Positions 7,483-16,485 of a stretch of DNA of 22,034 bases are shown here, one piece after another. Origin of the DNA: HK-STAS-PATE-36 sp964565615 (GTDB taxonomy: Bacteria; Patescibacteriota; Saccharimonadia; Saccharimonadales; JAGQNJ01); contig CAZMFO010000014.1 of NCBI GenBank assembly GCA_964565615.1, positions 1 to 22,034 of the forward strand. Direction: 5' to 3'. Position 1 is the stretch's first letter. Each line of letters opens with the position of its first letter. A model generated the notes under the pieces. That model was not told where the DNA came from and ran no database searches. It saw nothing but the letters and a program-made list of their open reading frames with translations. Position numbers and translations under genes: made by a program.

Positions 7483-7606
7483 ATGCCTTTGATCTTGATA
7501 ACCCAGCTTGGGCAGTAGTCTAGTGTGTAGTTATTGGCTATTCAAACATTAACTTGTATTTGAGTACACTTTATGGAATAATGAGTCTAGGAAATTAGGT
7601 ACATTT

Positions 7607-7942
7607 ATGAAGATTTATTCGGCATCTAAAGAAGAGAGTTTTGAGACGCACCCCAGAACACCTTTTACACTGGAGCTAACTAATGAGTCACGACTCCCGG
7701 CGTTAAAATATCAGCTAAAGCAAGCCAGAACAGAAATTAGTCAATACTATGTGTTGAGTCTTAATGGTTTAGAAGTTGCTGGACCTCCCGTTATTCTTTA
7801 TGGTGGAGATTGCGATAGCCCTCATTACTTTGATGAGCTAACAATTGGCGAAAGTGTTTGGACAATTGGTGGTGCGGTTGGACAAATCTTGCTTGGTGAT
7901 CTGGTTAGTGTTCGTTTTGGAAAAGAGAACAGATTGACATAG
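7607..7942 (+). CDS. hypothetical protein, 111 residues
   Basis: I do not recognise this protein. It is soluble with no signal peptide or membrane segment. The sequence reads as a small beta-rich protein with one amphipathic helix near 32-45 ('LPALKYQLKQARTEI') and a central 'GDCDSPHYF' (about 67-75). ATG 7607 follows an AT-rich stretch with AGGAAATTAGG a few bases upstream, a poor ribosome binding site. It ends 16 bases from the end of the convergent PH/PNPOx-type gene. That it is a gene at all rests on the uninterrupted frame and ordinary composition. Confidence 0.55.
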   Translation: MKIYSASKEESFETHPRTPFTLELTNESRLPALKYQLKQARTEISQYYVLSLNGLEVAGPPVILYGGDCDSPHYFDELTIGESVWTIGGAVGQILLGDLVSVRFGKENRLT

Positions 7943-7958
7943 GGATAGTCACAGCCTC

Positions 7959-8837
7959 TTATTCGCTAGAATAGTCATGAAAGAGGCAATGTGTTGGCGT
8001 AATCATAATCGCAACAAAATTACCCTTAGTTAGTCTGGTTACTGGGGAGACATACTTGTTCTCTCCGTAGGATCTTAATCTCATAGCATTAATGTAGAGA
8101 TCGTTAATTAGTTTAGGGTCATTGATTAGACTTGCTACACCCTGGATTTGGGCTGTTTTTTGCGAGTTATATTGGTAAATAGTCAGTGCCACCTTAGGAT
8201 TAGCCAGCAAATTCTGCGTTTTATGACTCTGTGATTGAGTCAATATGAAAATATCGTTTTGCTTATTAAGTAAGTAATAAACTACTGATCCACTAACATT
8301 GCCTCCACGATCTATCGTTGATAGTACGGCTATTTCGTTGTTTTGCAAAAATGCAAGGGCATCCTTATCTATGACTGCTTTTCTTGTCGGCTGTTGAAAG
8401 CCGAAGCTATTATTTTTATACAGCGAAGAGTTTGTTTTTGATAGGAATTCTTGCTTTTTCTTTTCAATATACTTAGCAAATTTTTCGGCACAGCTTATCT
8501 TTACGAACCTCATAGAATAATCTCGTACTCGGGTATGCAAGACAACCGAAGCACGATTGGCGGCTACAGATAGATTAACCCCAGACACAACATCGTAGGT
8601 TAGTTCATCCATATTGCTGTAAAGTGGCTTGCGATCCAAAAAAATTACTCGTTTATTGGTGGCTACCAGAAAGGCCGACTCTAACCCCTCAACTTGACCA
8701 TAGACAACACCGCCAATAGATTCGTCTTGCTCAATCACATTATGTAAGTGACGAGCCTCGTATTTTGTTAGTCCATAAGGTGTGACTCCAGCCTTAATTA
8801 GCTCTTCTCTGACTCGTCTTTTATGGTCTAAGCTCAT
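7959..8837 (-). CDS. PH-like domain fused to pyridoxamine 5'-phosphate oxidase-like domain
   Basis: A 292-residue protein with two parts. Residues about 20-130 look like a bacterial PH-type domain ('GLESAFLVATNKRVIFLDRK', then beta strands and a closing helix). Residues about 152-292 look like an FMN-binding split barrel of the PNPOx family ('LAFLQNNEIAVLSTIDRGGNVSGS', 'FILTQSQSHKTQNLLANPKVALTI', 'IQGVASLI'). Such barrels bind flavin, F420 or haem; the cofactor here is unknown. A linker rich in Ser, Asn and Lys joins them. No signal peptide is seen, so it should be cytoplasmic, perhaps at the membrane through the PH-like part. Its -10 box lies 6 bases before the ATG. Confidence 0.75.
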   Translation of the reverse strand: MSLDHKRRVREELIKAGVTPYGLTKYEARHLHNVIEQDESIGGVVYGQVEGLESAFLVATNKRVIFLDRKPLYSNMDELTYDVVSGVNLSVAANRASVVLHTRVRDYSMRFVKISCAEKFAKYIEKKKQEFLSKTNSSLYKNNSFGFQQPTRKAVIDKDALAFLQNNEIAVLSTIDRGGNVSGSVVYYLLNKQNDIFILTQSQSHKTQNLLANPKVALTIYQYNSQKTAQIQGVASLINDPKLINDLYINAMRLRSYGENKYVSPVTRLTKGNFVAIMITPTHCLFHDYSSE

Positions 8838-8843
8838 AGTTAT

Positions 8844-8849
8844 ATAATA
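8844..8849 (-). promoter_or_regulatory. -10 box giving a leaderless mRNA for the PH/PNPOx fusion
   Basis: TATTAT on the minus strand (8849-8844) is separated from ATG 8837 by only six bases. The expected transcript start coincides with the A of the start codon. No ribosome binding site is present. The gap 8850-9017 holds no supported gene, only an 18-codon GTG frame at 8901-8957. Confidence 0.5.
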
Positions 8850-9017
8850 TCATCATTCAACTAAAGACAACAGAGGTGATTGTATGATTGTGCTAAAGAG
8901 GTGAATCGAAAAAGCATTATTGTTATGGCACTAGTCTTTCCTATAGCTATCTACTAGAGTTGCCTCTGCAATACAGACGATAAGTACTTGTATTTGTTTT
9001 TCTCTAGGCGTTTGTCT

Positions 9018-10373
9018 TTAGAAGTGCTTTAAGACGCTTTTTAGTCTAGCCTCAAAGGCTGTTTTAGAGAAGATCTCGGACAGAATTGCTGACCCTTTTT
9101 TTAGATCAGCCGAAAAGTTATCTAGACTGTTGATGCAGGTTAATGTTTTGTCGGCTATCTCAAAAACATTGTATGGATCTTCAATATAGGTTACACAACC
9201 TCTAGGAGCAAATTCTTCTATTGAGTTTAGCCTAGTCGCTACAACAGGTTTTTTGGCAAGGATTGATTCAATAATTGGTATTCCAAGACCCTCGTCAATG
9301 GCGGGGTGGATAACTAGGGCGCAGTTTTCTAGTAATGACCATTTGTCCTCTTCTGATACATAACCAGTAAAGACAACCCTCTTTTTTATTTTTGGGGTTA
9401 AGTTTTCGTATGTTTCTATAATTTGCCCCCATCCATAACCCTGACTGCCAATGGCAACTAACTTATAGTTTGTTTTAGAGGACAGCAGTTCAAAGGCTTT
9501 TAATAATCGCACAACATTCTTCCGCTCTTCTAGGGCAGACATAAAGAGGATGTAGCGTTTTTTTGTTAGCTCATTTTTGGTAAGGACATCAAGTTTGTTT
9601 TTGGTTATTTGTGGCTTGATAGGATCGCAAGGGGGATACACTACTCGAGGATTGATGGTCGGAATTACTGATTGCAGTTTGTCTTTTGCATTTTGAGATG
9701 AGGTTAAGACCATTGTTGCATTGCGGGTAGCCGTCGATATCTCTTTAGAAAATCTTGTGGCAGAGTCTGGTGGGGTTTCTATAATACTAAGTGGCATAAC
9801 ATCGTGAATATATTGAATAATGTTAATTTTTGTTGAAAAGATTGGTTGTTTTATAGGAAATGGGCTGGCGGTGATTATAGCTTTTACTTGGCAATGCCGT
9901 ACTATTCTAGAAATAATGATTGAACTTATTCGTCTAGGAAGACGAGCTGACAATTTATAAAACATTCCAAAATTAATGTAGCCAGCAACTTTTGCATAGT
10001 GACGAAGCGAAGATGGCTGATGTTGCGGGGTAAGACTTTGTTTGTTGGCAATAACATCAATCTTGTTAAGTATAAACATTTTTAAGAAATCTCTAACAAT
10101 CAGCTTTAGTATTTTTTTTGTACGGATGTCAAAAGCGGGGGAGGTTATTCCTTCGGCCAAGTAGTGGTCTATGTAACGCCTGATTGCGCTATTGTGGGTG
10201 GATGGACTGGAGCTATTTAGCGAGGTAATCTTTAAAGGTGCTCCAGTTAATAAATACGGTTCATAACCAATGTTGGTAAGAGCATCAATTAAAGCTACGG
10301 TAATACGCCCTAAGCCTCGTATTCCGTTATCTTCAATACCCGCACTAATGATGAGAACTCTTTTTTTTGACAT
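9018..10373 (-). CDS. glycosyltransferase family 4 (GT-B fold)
   Basis: A 451-residue retaining glycosyltransferase. The N-terminal acceptor domain starts with a Rossmann strand and a glycine-rich loop (KRVLIISAGIEDNGIRGLGR, residues 4-23). The C-terminal donor domain has 'YILFMSALEERKNVVRLLKAF' (from 274), 'VVFTGYVSEEDKW' (333-345) and the EX7E motif at E361-E369 inside EGLGIPIIES, followed by 'VVATRLNSIEE'. It should transfer a sugar from a nucleotide-sugar to a glycan or lipid at the inner face of the membrane. The sugar is not predictable. It is divergent from the sulfotransferase fusion gene, sharing a 111-base intergenic region, which suggests a joint surface-glycan role. Confidence 0.9.
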   Translation of the reverse strand: MSKKRVLIISAGIEDNGIRGLGRITVALIDALTNIGYEPYLLTGAPLKITSLNSSSPSTHNSAIRRYIDHYLAEGITSPAFDIRTKKILKLIVRDFLKMFILNKIDVIANKQSLTPQHQPSSLRHYAKVAGYINFGMFYKLSARLPRRISSIIISRIVRHCQVKAIITASPFPIKQPIFSTKINIIQYIHDVMPLSIIETPPDSATRFSKEISTATRNATMVLTSSQNAKDKLQSVIPTINPRVVYPPCDPIKPQITKNKLDVLTKNELTKKRYILFMSALEERKNVVRLLKAFELLSSKTNYKLVAIGSQGYGWGQIIETYENLTPKIKKRVVFTGYVSEEDKWSLLENCALVIHPAIDEGLGIPIIESILAKKPVVATRLNSIEEFAPRGCVTYIEDPYNVFEIADKTLTCINSLDNFSADLKKGSAILSEIFSKTAFEARLKSVLKHF

Positions 10374-10417
10374 AGGAACCTTGTTTCTACCCCTTCTATC
10401 GTGCCCACCGTTTTGCT

Positions 10418-10446
10418 TTGACAGGTTTTATAATACAATAAATAAT
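10418..10446 (+). promoter_or_regulatory. promoter of the methyltransferase-sulfotransferase gene
   Basis: TTGACA (10418-10423), a 17-base spacer and AATAAT (10441-10446), followed by an AAGAGG ribosome binding site near 10471. A stronger-looking TATAAT at 10429-10434 has no -35 partner at a proper distance. The region also contains minus-strand A/T boxes that could serve the divergent glycosyltransferase. Confidence 0.45.
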
Positions 10447-10484
10447 GTATCAAGTGCAATTAGTAATTTTAAGAGGTTTAATAG

Positions 10485-12893
10485 ATGATTGTTTCTTCCG
10501 ACTGTGTAGAGAGTGATTTTAATACAAGATGGTATCAAAAGTGGGCTCAACAGATTGGGCTACCTGTTGCTAAGCATCCAAAATTTTGGGAGATGGCAGT
10601 AATTGCCGAGTTACTAGACAGCTACAAGTGCTTAAAGCCGGGCGTGAAGGGATTGGGTATGGGCGTAGGGAACGAACAGTTGGTTTCGATTTTTGCCAGT
10701 CGGGGCGCAGAAATCCTTGCCACAGATCAAGATCCAGAAGATGTTGATGCCCAAAAATGGAATAATGGTCAATTGGCACACGGTAAGAGCACTCTATTTT
10801 ATCCGCATATTGTTAATAAGACTAGCTTTGATAAGCTTGTTCGATATGAGCCTTACGATATGAATACACTAAATAAGCGCTATCTTAACAAATTTGATTT
10901 TGTTTGGCATAACTGCGTAATTGGTCATCTTGGCTCGTTAGATAACGCAATAACTCAACTTATTAGATCTGCTCGATATTTGAAGCCCGGTGGTCGGTTA
11001 GTATTTACGACAGAGCTAAATGTAAGTAGCTTTACAGATACTATTACAGAGGGTTCTGACACGGTTTTTTGGCGTTTGAGTGATCTAGAAGAATTATTTT
11101 GCCAAATGCTGGATCGTGGCTTAGTTGCCGATAGGTTTAAGTTACGGCTTGGCCAGAGCGAACACGATACCAGAGTAAATTACAACAGCCGAATCAACCC
11201 ACGCGAGATCGATGCGGGGGTTCTTGACAATCCGGACTTAAGTGAGATAAAAATTCCATTTGGAGGGTTTGTGATCACACAGATAGTATTAAGTTTTCAG
11301 AAGAAAAAGGTTCGGTTCCCCCATAGAATTATCAGCAAATACAAGCAAGATACAATTAAAAATGCAAAGATATTAACTGATCATTTAGCAAAAAACTCCG
11401 ATCTTAACGAATATTTTGCTAGTTATGACACTATTCAATATGCCGACGCTCAACTAATGCCCGAGCAAAAAGAAATCACTGTAGATATGGAACCGGGGGA
11501 CATAAATAGAGTAAACTTGCGATTCTTAAATCGTTCAGAGATGAAACTTTTTGATTATAGCGTTTATACACCATATAATCGCCCTCCCTTAGTATTGGGT
11601 ACATTTGATCCAGTAAATCGTAAGAGCAAATTTGCTACATCTGATTGGTCGTCACCAAGCCGACCCACATTGAGCTTTACCCCAAGTTATGAAAGCGAAC
11701 ATCCCTCGTGGAATAGTCATCGAGTAAATCAAGCAGAGTGGTTTGAGTATGTGTTTTCTCTTAAAGCACCTAGAAAACCTGGGGTTTATGTTGAGGAGTT
11801 CGTCTTGATATTTGAAGGATCGGCGACGGTTCTCAGTAGCCGAGTAGTGATTACGATTAATGTCTTGCCAAAAAAGGCTAAAAAAACAACAAAATCCAAA
11901 CGCAAGATATTTAGCATAAAGGAGTTCTTTAAATCTATCGGCTGGCAAGGCACATCGTCTAGCAAGGCGATAATGGAGTCCTTTTCTGACTGGCTGGAAC
12001 TAGTAGCAAAAAAGGAGTTTAGGACAAGGCTTTATATCAAGACTTACGAGTTTCTGGCATTATTAGAATCGCACATCAAAACTATTTATCCCAACTTCGT
12101 TATACCTAAAACCGTACTTAGTAATATAAAGAAGCATCAATCGCATTACATACAGATTAATCATCGGTCGTTGGTTCCGGGCTTAAGATCGGAATTAATT
12201 TTGATTGCCAGCACCCCACGAGTTGGGGGAACAGCCTTTAGCCGTATGCTTAGTGACATAACAAAACTGCCCCACTATGCTATTACAAATCTAGATACAT
12301 TAGATTTTAATAGCTTATCAGGCCAGACGATTATTCATAACCACATAACTTATGACGAGTATGTAAAAGAGTCAATCCCGCTTCCTGTTCAAGTGATAAC
12401 AATAGCTCGTAACCCCTTAGATACTTTGGTTTCGGCCTTTATGTTTGCACAGAATAACCCAAGCGTTGTCTATTGGCTCAACGAAAGGGTCTTCAAAACC
12501 CCGGTTGATTTTAAAGGAAAGACCGTCAAAGACGAAGAATTCTATAAGTGGGCAACTAGTGATCAATCTAGCTTGATGCTTTCTGTTACGCCTTCGTGGT
12601 TAGATTATGCTAATTCGTATGTTAGGTATGATGATTTTATTAGCAATCCAGTTGAAGCGTTTCGTGATGTGCTGAATATAATTTTACCTAATCGGATGTT
12701 TGATGATGCGGATATCGCTAGGGTTGCCAAAACGACAAACGATAGTTTTCTAAAAAATGCCACCAACAAACATCGCTGGAATGGGGGGATTAATTATGCC
12801 GTTAAACTGATACCCAAAAATATACTAAAGCCAATTATAAAGAAACATCGCCAAGTTATTGACCAGCTTGGATATTCTAGCCTTCTTAGCTAG
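10485..12893 (+). CDS. SAM methyltransferase / Ig-like / sulfotransferase fusion
   Basis: An 802-residue three-part protein. Residues about 1-270 are a class I SAM-dependent methyltransferase (motif I GLGMGVGNEQ at 57-66, acidic ATDQD at 79-83, 'LKPGGRLVFTTEL' at 166-178). Residues about 330-463 form a beta-sandwich resembling NBR1-type Ig-like domains ('EYVFSLKAPRKPGVYVEEFV', 421-440). After a basic linker (463-475), residues about 568-800 are a sulfotransferase: the 5'-phosphosulfate-binding pattern STPRVGGTAFSRML (576-589) and the 3'-phosphate-binding pattern RNPLDTLVSAF (642-652). No signal peptide or membrane segment is evident, so it should act inside the cell with SAM and PAPS. The acceptor is probably a surface glycan, inferred from the divergent glycosyltransferase. 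AAGAGG supports ATG 10485. Confidence 0.85.
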   Translation: MIVSSDCVESDFNTRWYQKWAQQIGLPVAKHPKFWEMAVIAELLDSYKCLKPGVKGLGMGVGNEQLVSIFASRGAEILATDQDPEDVDAQKWNNGQLAHGKSTLFYPHIVNKTSFDKLVRYEPYDMNTLNKRYLNKFDFVWHNCVIGHLGSLDNAITQLIRSARYLKPGGRLVFTTELNVSSFTDTITEGSDTVFWRLSDLEELFCQMLDRGLVADRFKLRLGQSEHDTRVNYNSRINPREIDAGVLDNPDLSEIKIPFGGFVITQIVLSFQKKKVRFPHRIISKYKQDTIKNAKILTDHLAKNSDLNEYFASYDTIQYADAQLMPEQKEITVDMEPGDINRVNLRFLNRSEMKLFDYSVYTPYNRPPLVLGTFDPVNRKSKFATSDWSSPSRPTLSFTPSYESEHPSWNSHRVNQAEWFEYVFSLKAPRKPGVYVEEFVLIFEGSATVLSSRVVITINVLPKKAKKTTKSKRKIFSIKEFFKSIGWQGTSSSKAIMESFSDWLELVAKKEFRTRLYIKTYEFLALLESHIKTIYPNFVIPKTVLSNIKKHQSHYIQINHRSLVPGLRSELILIASTPRVGGTAFSRMLSDITKLPHYAITNLDTLDFNSLSGQTIIHNHITYDEYVKESIPLPVQVITIARNPLDTLVSAFMFAQNNPSVVYWLNERVFKTPVDFKGKTVKDEEFYKWATSDQSSLMLSVTPSWLDYANSYVRYDDFISNPVEAFRDVLNIILPNRMFDDADIARVAKTTNDSFLKNATNKHRWNGGINYAVKLIPKNILKPIIKKHRQVIDQLGYSSLLS

Positions 12894-12913
12894 GATAATC
12901 ATCTGTGATATTG

Positions 12914-13048
12914 ATGAAATTGCAGATACCGTTCTTTCGGTGGGTCAACCACGGCGTCGCAATGCTTAAAGTTAAAGATGAACAGCAACCGGTTACTAAA
13001 TTTATCGGCAAGTATCTTTCTCTCCTTTGTCTAGATGTTGATTGGTGA
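12914..13048 (+). CDS. possible small ORF, 44 residues
   Basis: A short frame in the 278-base gap between two large envelope genes. It starts at ATG 12914 and ends at TGA 13046-13048. Its codons look like those of neighbouring genes, but there is no clear ribosome binding site or promoter and no recognisable motif. It could be a small protein, a remnant of a lost gene or chance. The rest of the gap holds only the promoter of the next gene. Confidence 0.2.
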   Translation: MKLQIPFFRWVNHGVAMLKVKDEQQPVTKFIGKYLSLLCLDVDW

Positions 13049-13105
13049 GTTTTAGGATTGCCATAGCAAACAAAACATATTATTTAAGTATTATTTTGAA
13101 AAATG

Positions 13106-13114
13106 TGGTATAAT
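13106..13114 (+). promoter_or_regulatory. extended -10 promoter of the GH18-NodB-GT2 gene
   Basis: TGG plus TATAAT (13106-13114) forms an extended -10 element 57 bases before the TTG start. The -35 region is poor, as often with extended -10 promoters. Confidence 0.55.
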
Positions 13115-13155
13115 CTGGGGTTGAATAATAAATAAGTTGCTTAATTAAAGCAAAT

Positions 13156-13162
13156 AGAGAGG
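13156..13162 (+). promoter_or_regulatory. ribosome binding site deciding a TTG start
   Basis: AGAGAGG lies nine bases before TTG 13172. No ATG in a suitable place precedes the first membrane segment, so this site supports TTG as the start codon of the 1083-residue protein. Confidence 0.6.
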
Positions 13163-13171
13163 CTACATAGG

Positions 13172-16100
13172 TTGAGCAAGGATAAACCTGTATTTTTTGA
13201 TGAGTCAGGAAGGCGACAAAAAATTGTTGACTTTGTTTTACTAGCTTTAATTTTTTTGTTTACTTTTGCACTTGTTTTTATAGGGTACAATCTTAGAAAA
13301 ATTAGTAAAATTGAACAAACAGCAAAATTAACTCACCAACAACCCAGAGAAAGCACTTTGAGTGTTCTTTATACTGAGTCCAACGCTAATGCCTATGCAT
13401 TATTAGGAGATCGCATTCAACAAATTGGTACTGTTTTATTGCCCCGATATTATCTTACGGATAAGGGCGTATCAACACCACTAACTTACGAAAAGCTAGA
13501 CAAATCTCTAAAAGCAGAGTCAACAAATATCAACACCTCATACGACACTTACCATATATTAAGTAGTAAAAATTATACATTGCCACCAGTTGAGAGAAAC
13601 TTGCCAAGAGCAATTGATTCGTCTATGGTTAAGCTGATTGGTGATGAACAAATGGCCGGAATTGCCTCTGGTATTTCTAATGCCGATGCGTCTGGACTAT
13701 ATGTAGATATTGATCTTTCGCAGATAAGTTCGCCTAAGGCCAAGGAGGAGTTTGGTGGCTGGCTAACAAGGTTTAAGTCTGCTCTAAGCGTTTACGACCT
13801 ACATCTTGGCTTAATAGTTGATCCGGGATTGTTGGACGAAAGCCATCAGGCATTGTTAAGAATCCCCAGAGTAGTTTACTCGGGTCAATCTACAACGCAG
13901 TGCGACAAACAGATACAAGGCCTAAAACAGTTGAAAGAGCTTGATCAATCCAATGTGATTGTTGAGCTACCAACTGCATCAACAAAGACCGATCTTCGAG
14001 CTTCTTCAAGATCAGAAATAAATGTTGAATATGGATCTACTGCCGAACTGCTATTAAACCGACAAGTTAACAATCGATCGTGTCATTCTATAGATGTTAA
14101 AGAAGGAACATTTAGCTATAAAGTTAATGATGCAATTAGTTCGTATAACTACCTTGTGGCAACTAATAATATTCTAGGAGTAAATAAATCAAGAGGTTGG
14201 GCAATTTCCGATCCGGGCAACGAAGAATACACATTATGGAGTTTACTGGACTCTGATCTAACCCAACAGACAATCAGCCAACTGATAGGTAAAGAGGTAA
14301 AGGCTAGCCTAAGTGTTGAAAAGGATGGTGCTGGTCAGATCTTTAGTCTCGCTAATGTTGCTACTACTGGTAGTCGAGATATAACATTTGACTCTTCGGG
14401 GTATGTTACTACTAGCCGGCTAGAACATAGTGACACAGCAAATACAATCACTAAACAGGGAGAGTCTAAAAAAAAGATTGCTCTTACATTTGACGATGGG
14501 CCGAATCCAACATATACCCCTAAGGTGATGGACATACTTGAGTCTTACGGGGTTAGGGGTACCTTTTTTGTTATTGGTCAAAATGTAGCAAATTATCCAG
14601 AAACAGCGAGGCAAATTGTTGCTAGGGGTCATGAGATAGAAAACCATTCTTACAACCATCCCGTTTATAGTTTGTTGGATAACGAGGCGAATAAAAGCCA
14701 GATAAAATCAACAAACGAAATTATTGAGCTAATTACCGGTGTTCGTCCGAGCTACTTTAGAAAGCCCTATAGTGATAATAGCGAGATTACTAACAGCGCA
14801 GATATTGAGTATCTAAATATGTTAAGCAGTTTAGGTTTGCAGGCAAGCGAATACGATATTGATTCAAAAGATTGGCTACTAGATACTAGCGATCAAATAC
14901 TTGAGCGAGTTAAATCACAGATAGAAGCAAGTAACGGTAAATATAGTCAGATATTATTACACGACATACACCATAAACCCGAGCTAACCATGGAAACACT
15001 ACCACGGATTATTGAATATCTGCAAACAAATGGGATTGAGATAGTGACAGTTAATCAATTAGCAGATCAGCCCAAATCAAAACCCAATGTTGATGCCGTA
15101 GCAGAAGCAAGTACCCCTTATTATGTACTCAGAACAAAGTTGTGGGCGCTAAAGGTTTTTTCGGTTATTGGTGTATTCTTTATTATTTTATCCTATATTA
15201 GGTATTCTTGGATGATTGGGGGGTCAATTTTTTATTATGTTAAGAGGAAATTACTTAAATTTTTAACTAAGCATATTTACCTGCGAAGAGGTAGCTTGCC
15301 GAAGTTGGCCATAATCATTGCTTGTTACAATGAAGAAAAGGTAATTGGCAAAACAATAGAGGCGCTCCAAAAAAGCACATATAAAAACTTTCGTATAATT
15401 TTGGTAAACGATGGGTCAAAAGATAAGACAAAGGAGATTATTGAAGCATACAGCAAAAACGATAAGCGCATTAGCTTAATTAATGTGCCAAATGGAGGCA
15501 AGGCTAGAGCCTTAGAGTGTGCAATGAGCAATACGAAATGTCAATGGCTGGTTTTTTGTGACGCAGACACTATATTTGCTCCGGACTCACTCCAACAATT
15601 TGCCTTATCGGCAACACTAGATTATCGATTAGGGGCGATTGCCGCCAAGATTGTTGTCGGTAACGACTATAACTTATTAACGCGAGCACAGTTAATTGAG
15701 TATGGCATTGCTCATACATTTATTAAGGCATCACAAGATGTGACCAATATGATAACAGTTGTCCCCGGAGCTGCAGGGCTATGGAGGCACAATGCCCTAA
15801 AGAAGGCAGGCGGGTTTTTACCCGATACTTTGGCAGAAGATGCTGATGCTACTATGCGAGTTATTGCTAGCGGAAGCAGGGTAGGATTTAGGGCAAATAT
15901 AGAGGCATTCACGGAGGCTCCCGAAAAACTTACGATGTTGTTTAAGCAACGCACAAGATGGCAACTAGGAAATATGCAATCTATCTATAAGCATAGAAAG
16001 GGCTTATTTAATCCTAAAGTATATGGGACTTTGGGAGCAGTTGGTTTGCCGATGTTTTATCTAGAGTTAATAACCGCAATAGCTTTCCCTTTTATTATGT

Positions 16101-16423
16101 TGTTTACGATTCATGCACTTTATCAAGAAAAGCTATTTGGTCTGAAGGGGTTATTGGCGATTATGCAACAACCCGATCTTAACTTGACTGTATTTTTTGG
16201 CATATTGATGGTGCTTATAGAAATTGGTATCGTATTATTTGTCATTGCCACATCCAAAAAATCAGTTAAATCTAAAGTTTTACTACTATTGACGGTCCCA
16301 TATTATATTACTGTCTATAAAATATATCTTAGTACCTTTACAATTGTAGCAATGCTCCGTGCTCTAAAGGGTAAAATGCACGGCTGGGGACACTTGCAAC
16401 GAACAGCCAGAGTGAACATTTAA
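13172..16423 (+). CDS. GH18-like / NodB deacetylase / GT2 synthase fusion protein
   Basis: A 1083-residue membrane protein. An N-terminal membrane segment (about 19-38) leads to an extracellular part. Residues about 145-375 resemble the GH18/YaaH-type barrel, with GLYVDIDLS (175-183) at the active-site strand and 'ISDPGNEEYTLWSLL' (345-359). Residues about 433-630 are a NodB polysaccharide deacetylase: TFDDGP (439-444), HSYNH (492-496), RKPY (530-533), DSKDW (564-568) and LLHD (595-598). After a membrane segment (about 655-678) comes a cytoplasmic GT2 domain (about 709-935) with D747, D797-A-D799, ED (889-890) and QRTRW (926-930), then about three membrane segments to 1060. The design joins synthesis and export of a beta-linked, perhaps N-acetylhexosamine, polymer with outside deacetylation. 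The GH18 catalytic Glu appears replaced by D181. Confidence 0.9.
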   Translation: MSKDKPVFFDESGRRQKIVDFVLLALIFLFTFALVFIGYNLRKISKIEQTAKLTHQQPRESTLSVLYTESNANAYALLGDRIQQIGTVLLPRYYLTDKGVSTPLTYEKLDKSLKAESTNINTSYDTYHILSSKNYTLPPVERNLPRAIDSSMVKLIGDEQMAGIASGISNADASGLYVDIDLSQISSPKAKEEFGGWLTRFKSALSVYDLHLGLIVDPGLLDESHQALLRIPRVVYSGQSTTQCDKQIQGLKQLKELDQSNVIVELPTASTKTDLRASSRSEINVEYGSTAELLLNRQVNNRSCHSIDVKEGTFSYKVNDAISSYNYLVATNNILGVNKSRGWAISDPGNEEYTLWSLLDSDLTQQTISQLIGKEVKASLSVEKDGAGQIFSLANVATTGSRDITFDSSGYVTTSRLEHSDTANTITKQGESKKKIALTFDDGPNPTYTPKVMDILESYGVRGTFFVIGQNVANYPETARQIVARGHEIENHSYNHPVYSLLDNEANKSQIKSTNEIIELITGVRPSYFRKPYSDNSEITNSADIEYLNMLSSLGLQASEYDIDSKDWLLDTSDQILERVKSQIEASNGKYSQILLHDIHHKPELTMETLPRIIEYLQTNGIEIVTVNQLADQPKSKPNVDAVAEASTPYYVLRTKLWALKVFSVIGVFFIILSYIRYSWMIGGSIFYYVKRKLLKFLTKHIYLRRGSLPKLAIIIACYNEEKVIGKTIEALQKSTYKNFRIILVNDGSKDKTKEIIEAYSKNDKRISLINVPNGGKARALECAMSNTKCQWLVFCDADTIFAPDSLQQFALSATLDYRLGAIAAKIVVGNDYNLLTRAQLIEYGIAHTFIKASQDVTNMITVVPGAAGLWRHNALKKAGGFLPDTLAEDADATMRVIASGSRVGFRANIEAFTEAPEKLTMLFKQRTRWQLGNMQSIYKHRKGLFNPKVYGTLGAVGLPMFYLELITAIAFPFIMLFTIHALYQEKLFGLKGLLAIMQQPDLNLTVFFGILMVLIEIGIVLFVIATSKKSVKSKVLLLLTVPYYITVYKIYLSTFTIVAMLRALKGKMHGWGHLQRTARVNI

Positions 16424-16444
16424 CGAATACAAGCAGTTTACTTT

Positions 16445-16472
16445 TTGTAGATTTGTACTATTGTAGTATAAT
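16445..16472 (+). promoter_or_regulatory. promoter of the RlpA-like gene
   Basis: TTGTAG (16445-16450), a 16-base spacer and a perfect TATAAT (16467-16472). The predicted transcript start is only about 7 bases before ATG 16486, and no ribosome binding site fits. Confidence 0.55.
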
Positions 16473-16485
16473 GGTTTTGTTTAAA

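Noticed and set aside
7500..7512. CCCAGCTTGGG as a terminator after the coiled-coil gene
   Set aside because: The stem is only four base pairs and no T run follows.
8901..8957. An 18-codon GTG frame with a hydrophobic, signal-like product after AAAGAGG
   Set aside because: It is too short and stops at once; it may be a remnant of a secreted protein gene, but nothing confirms that.
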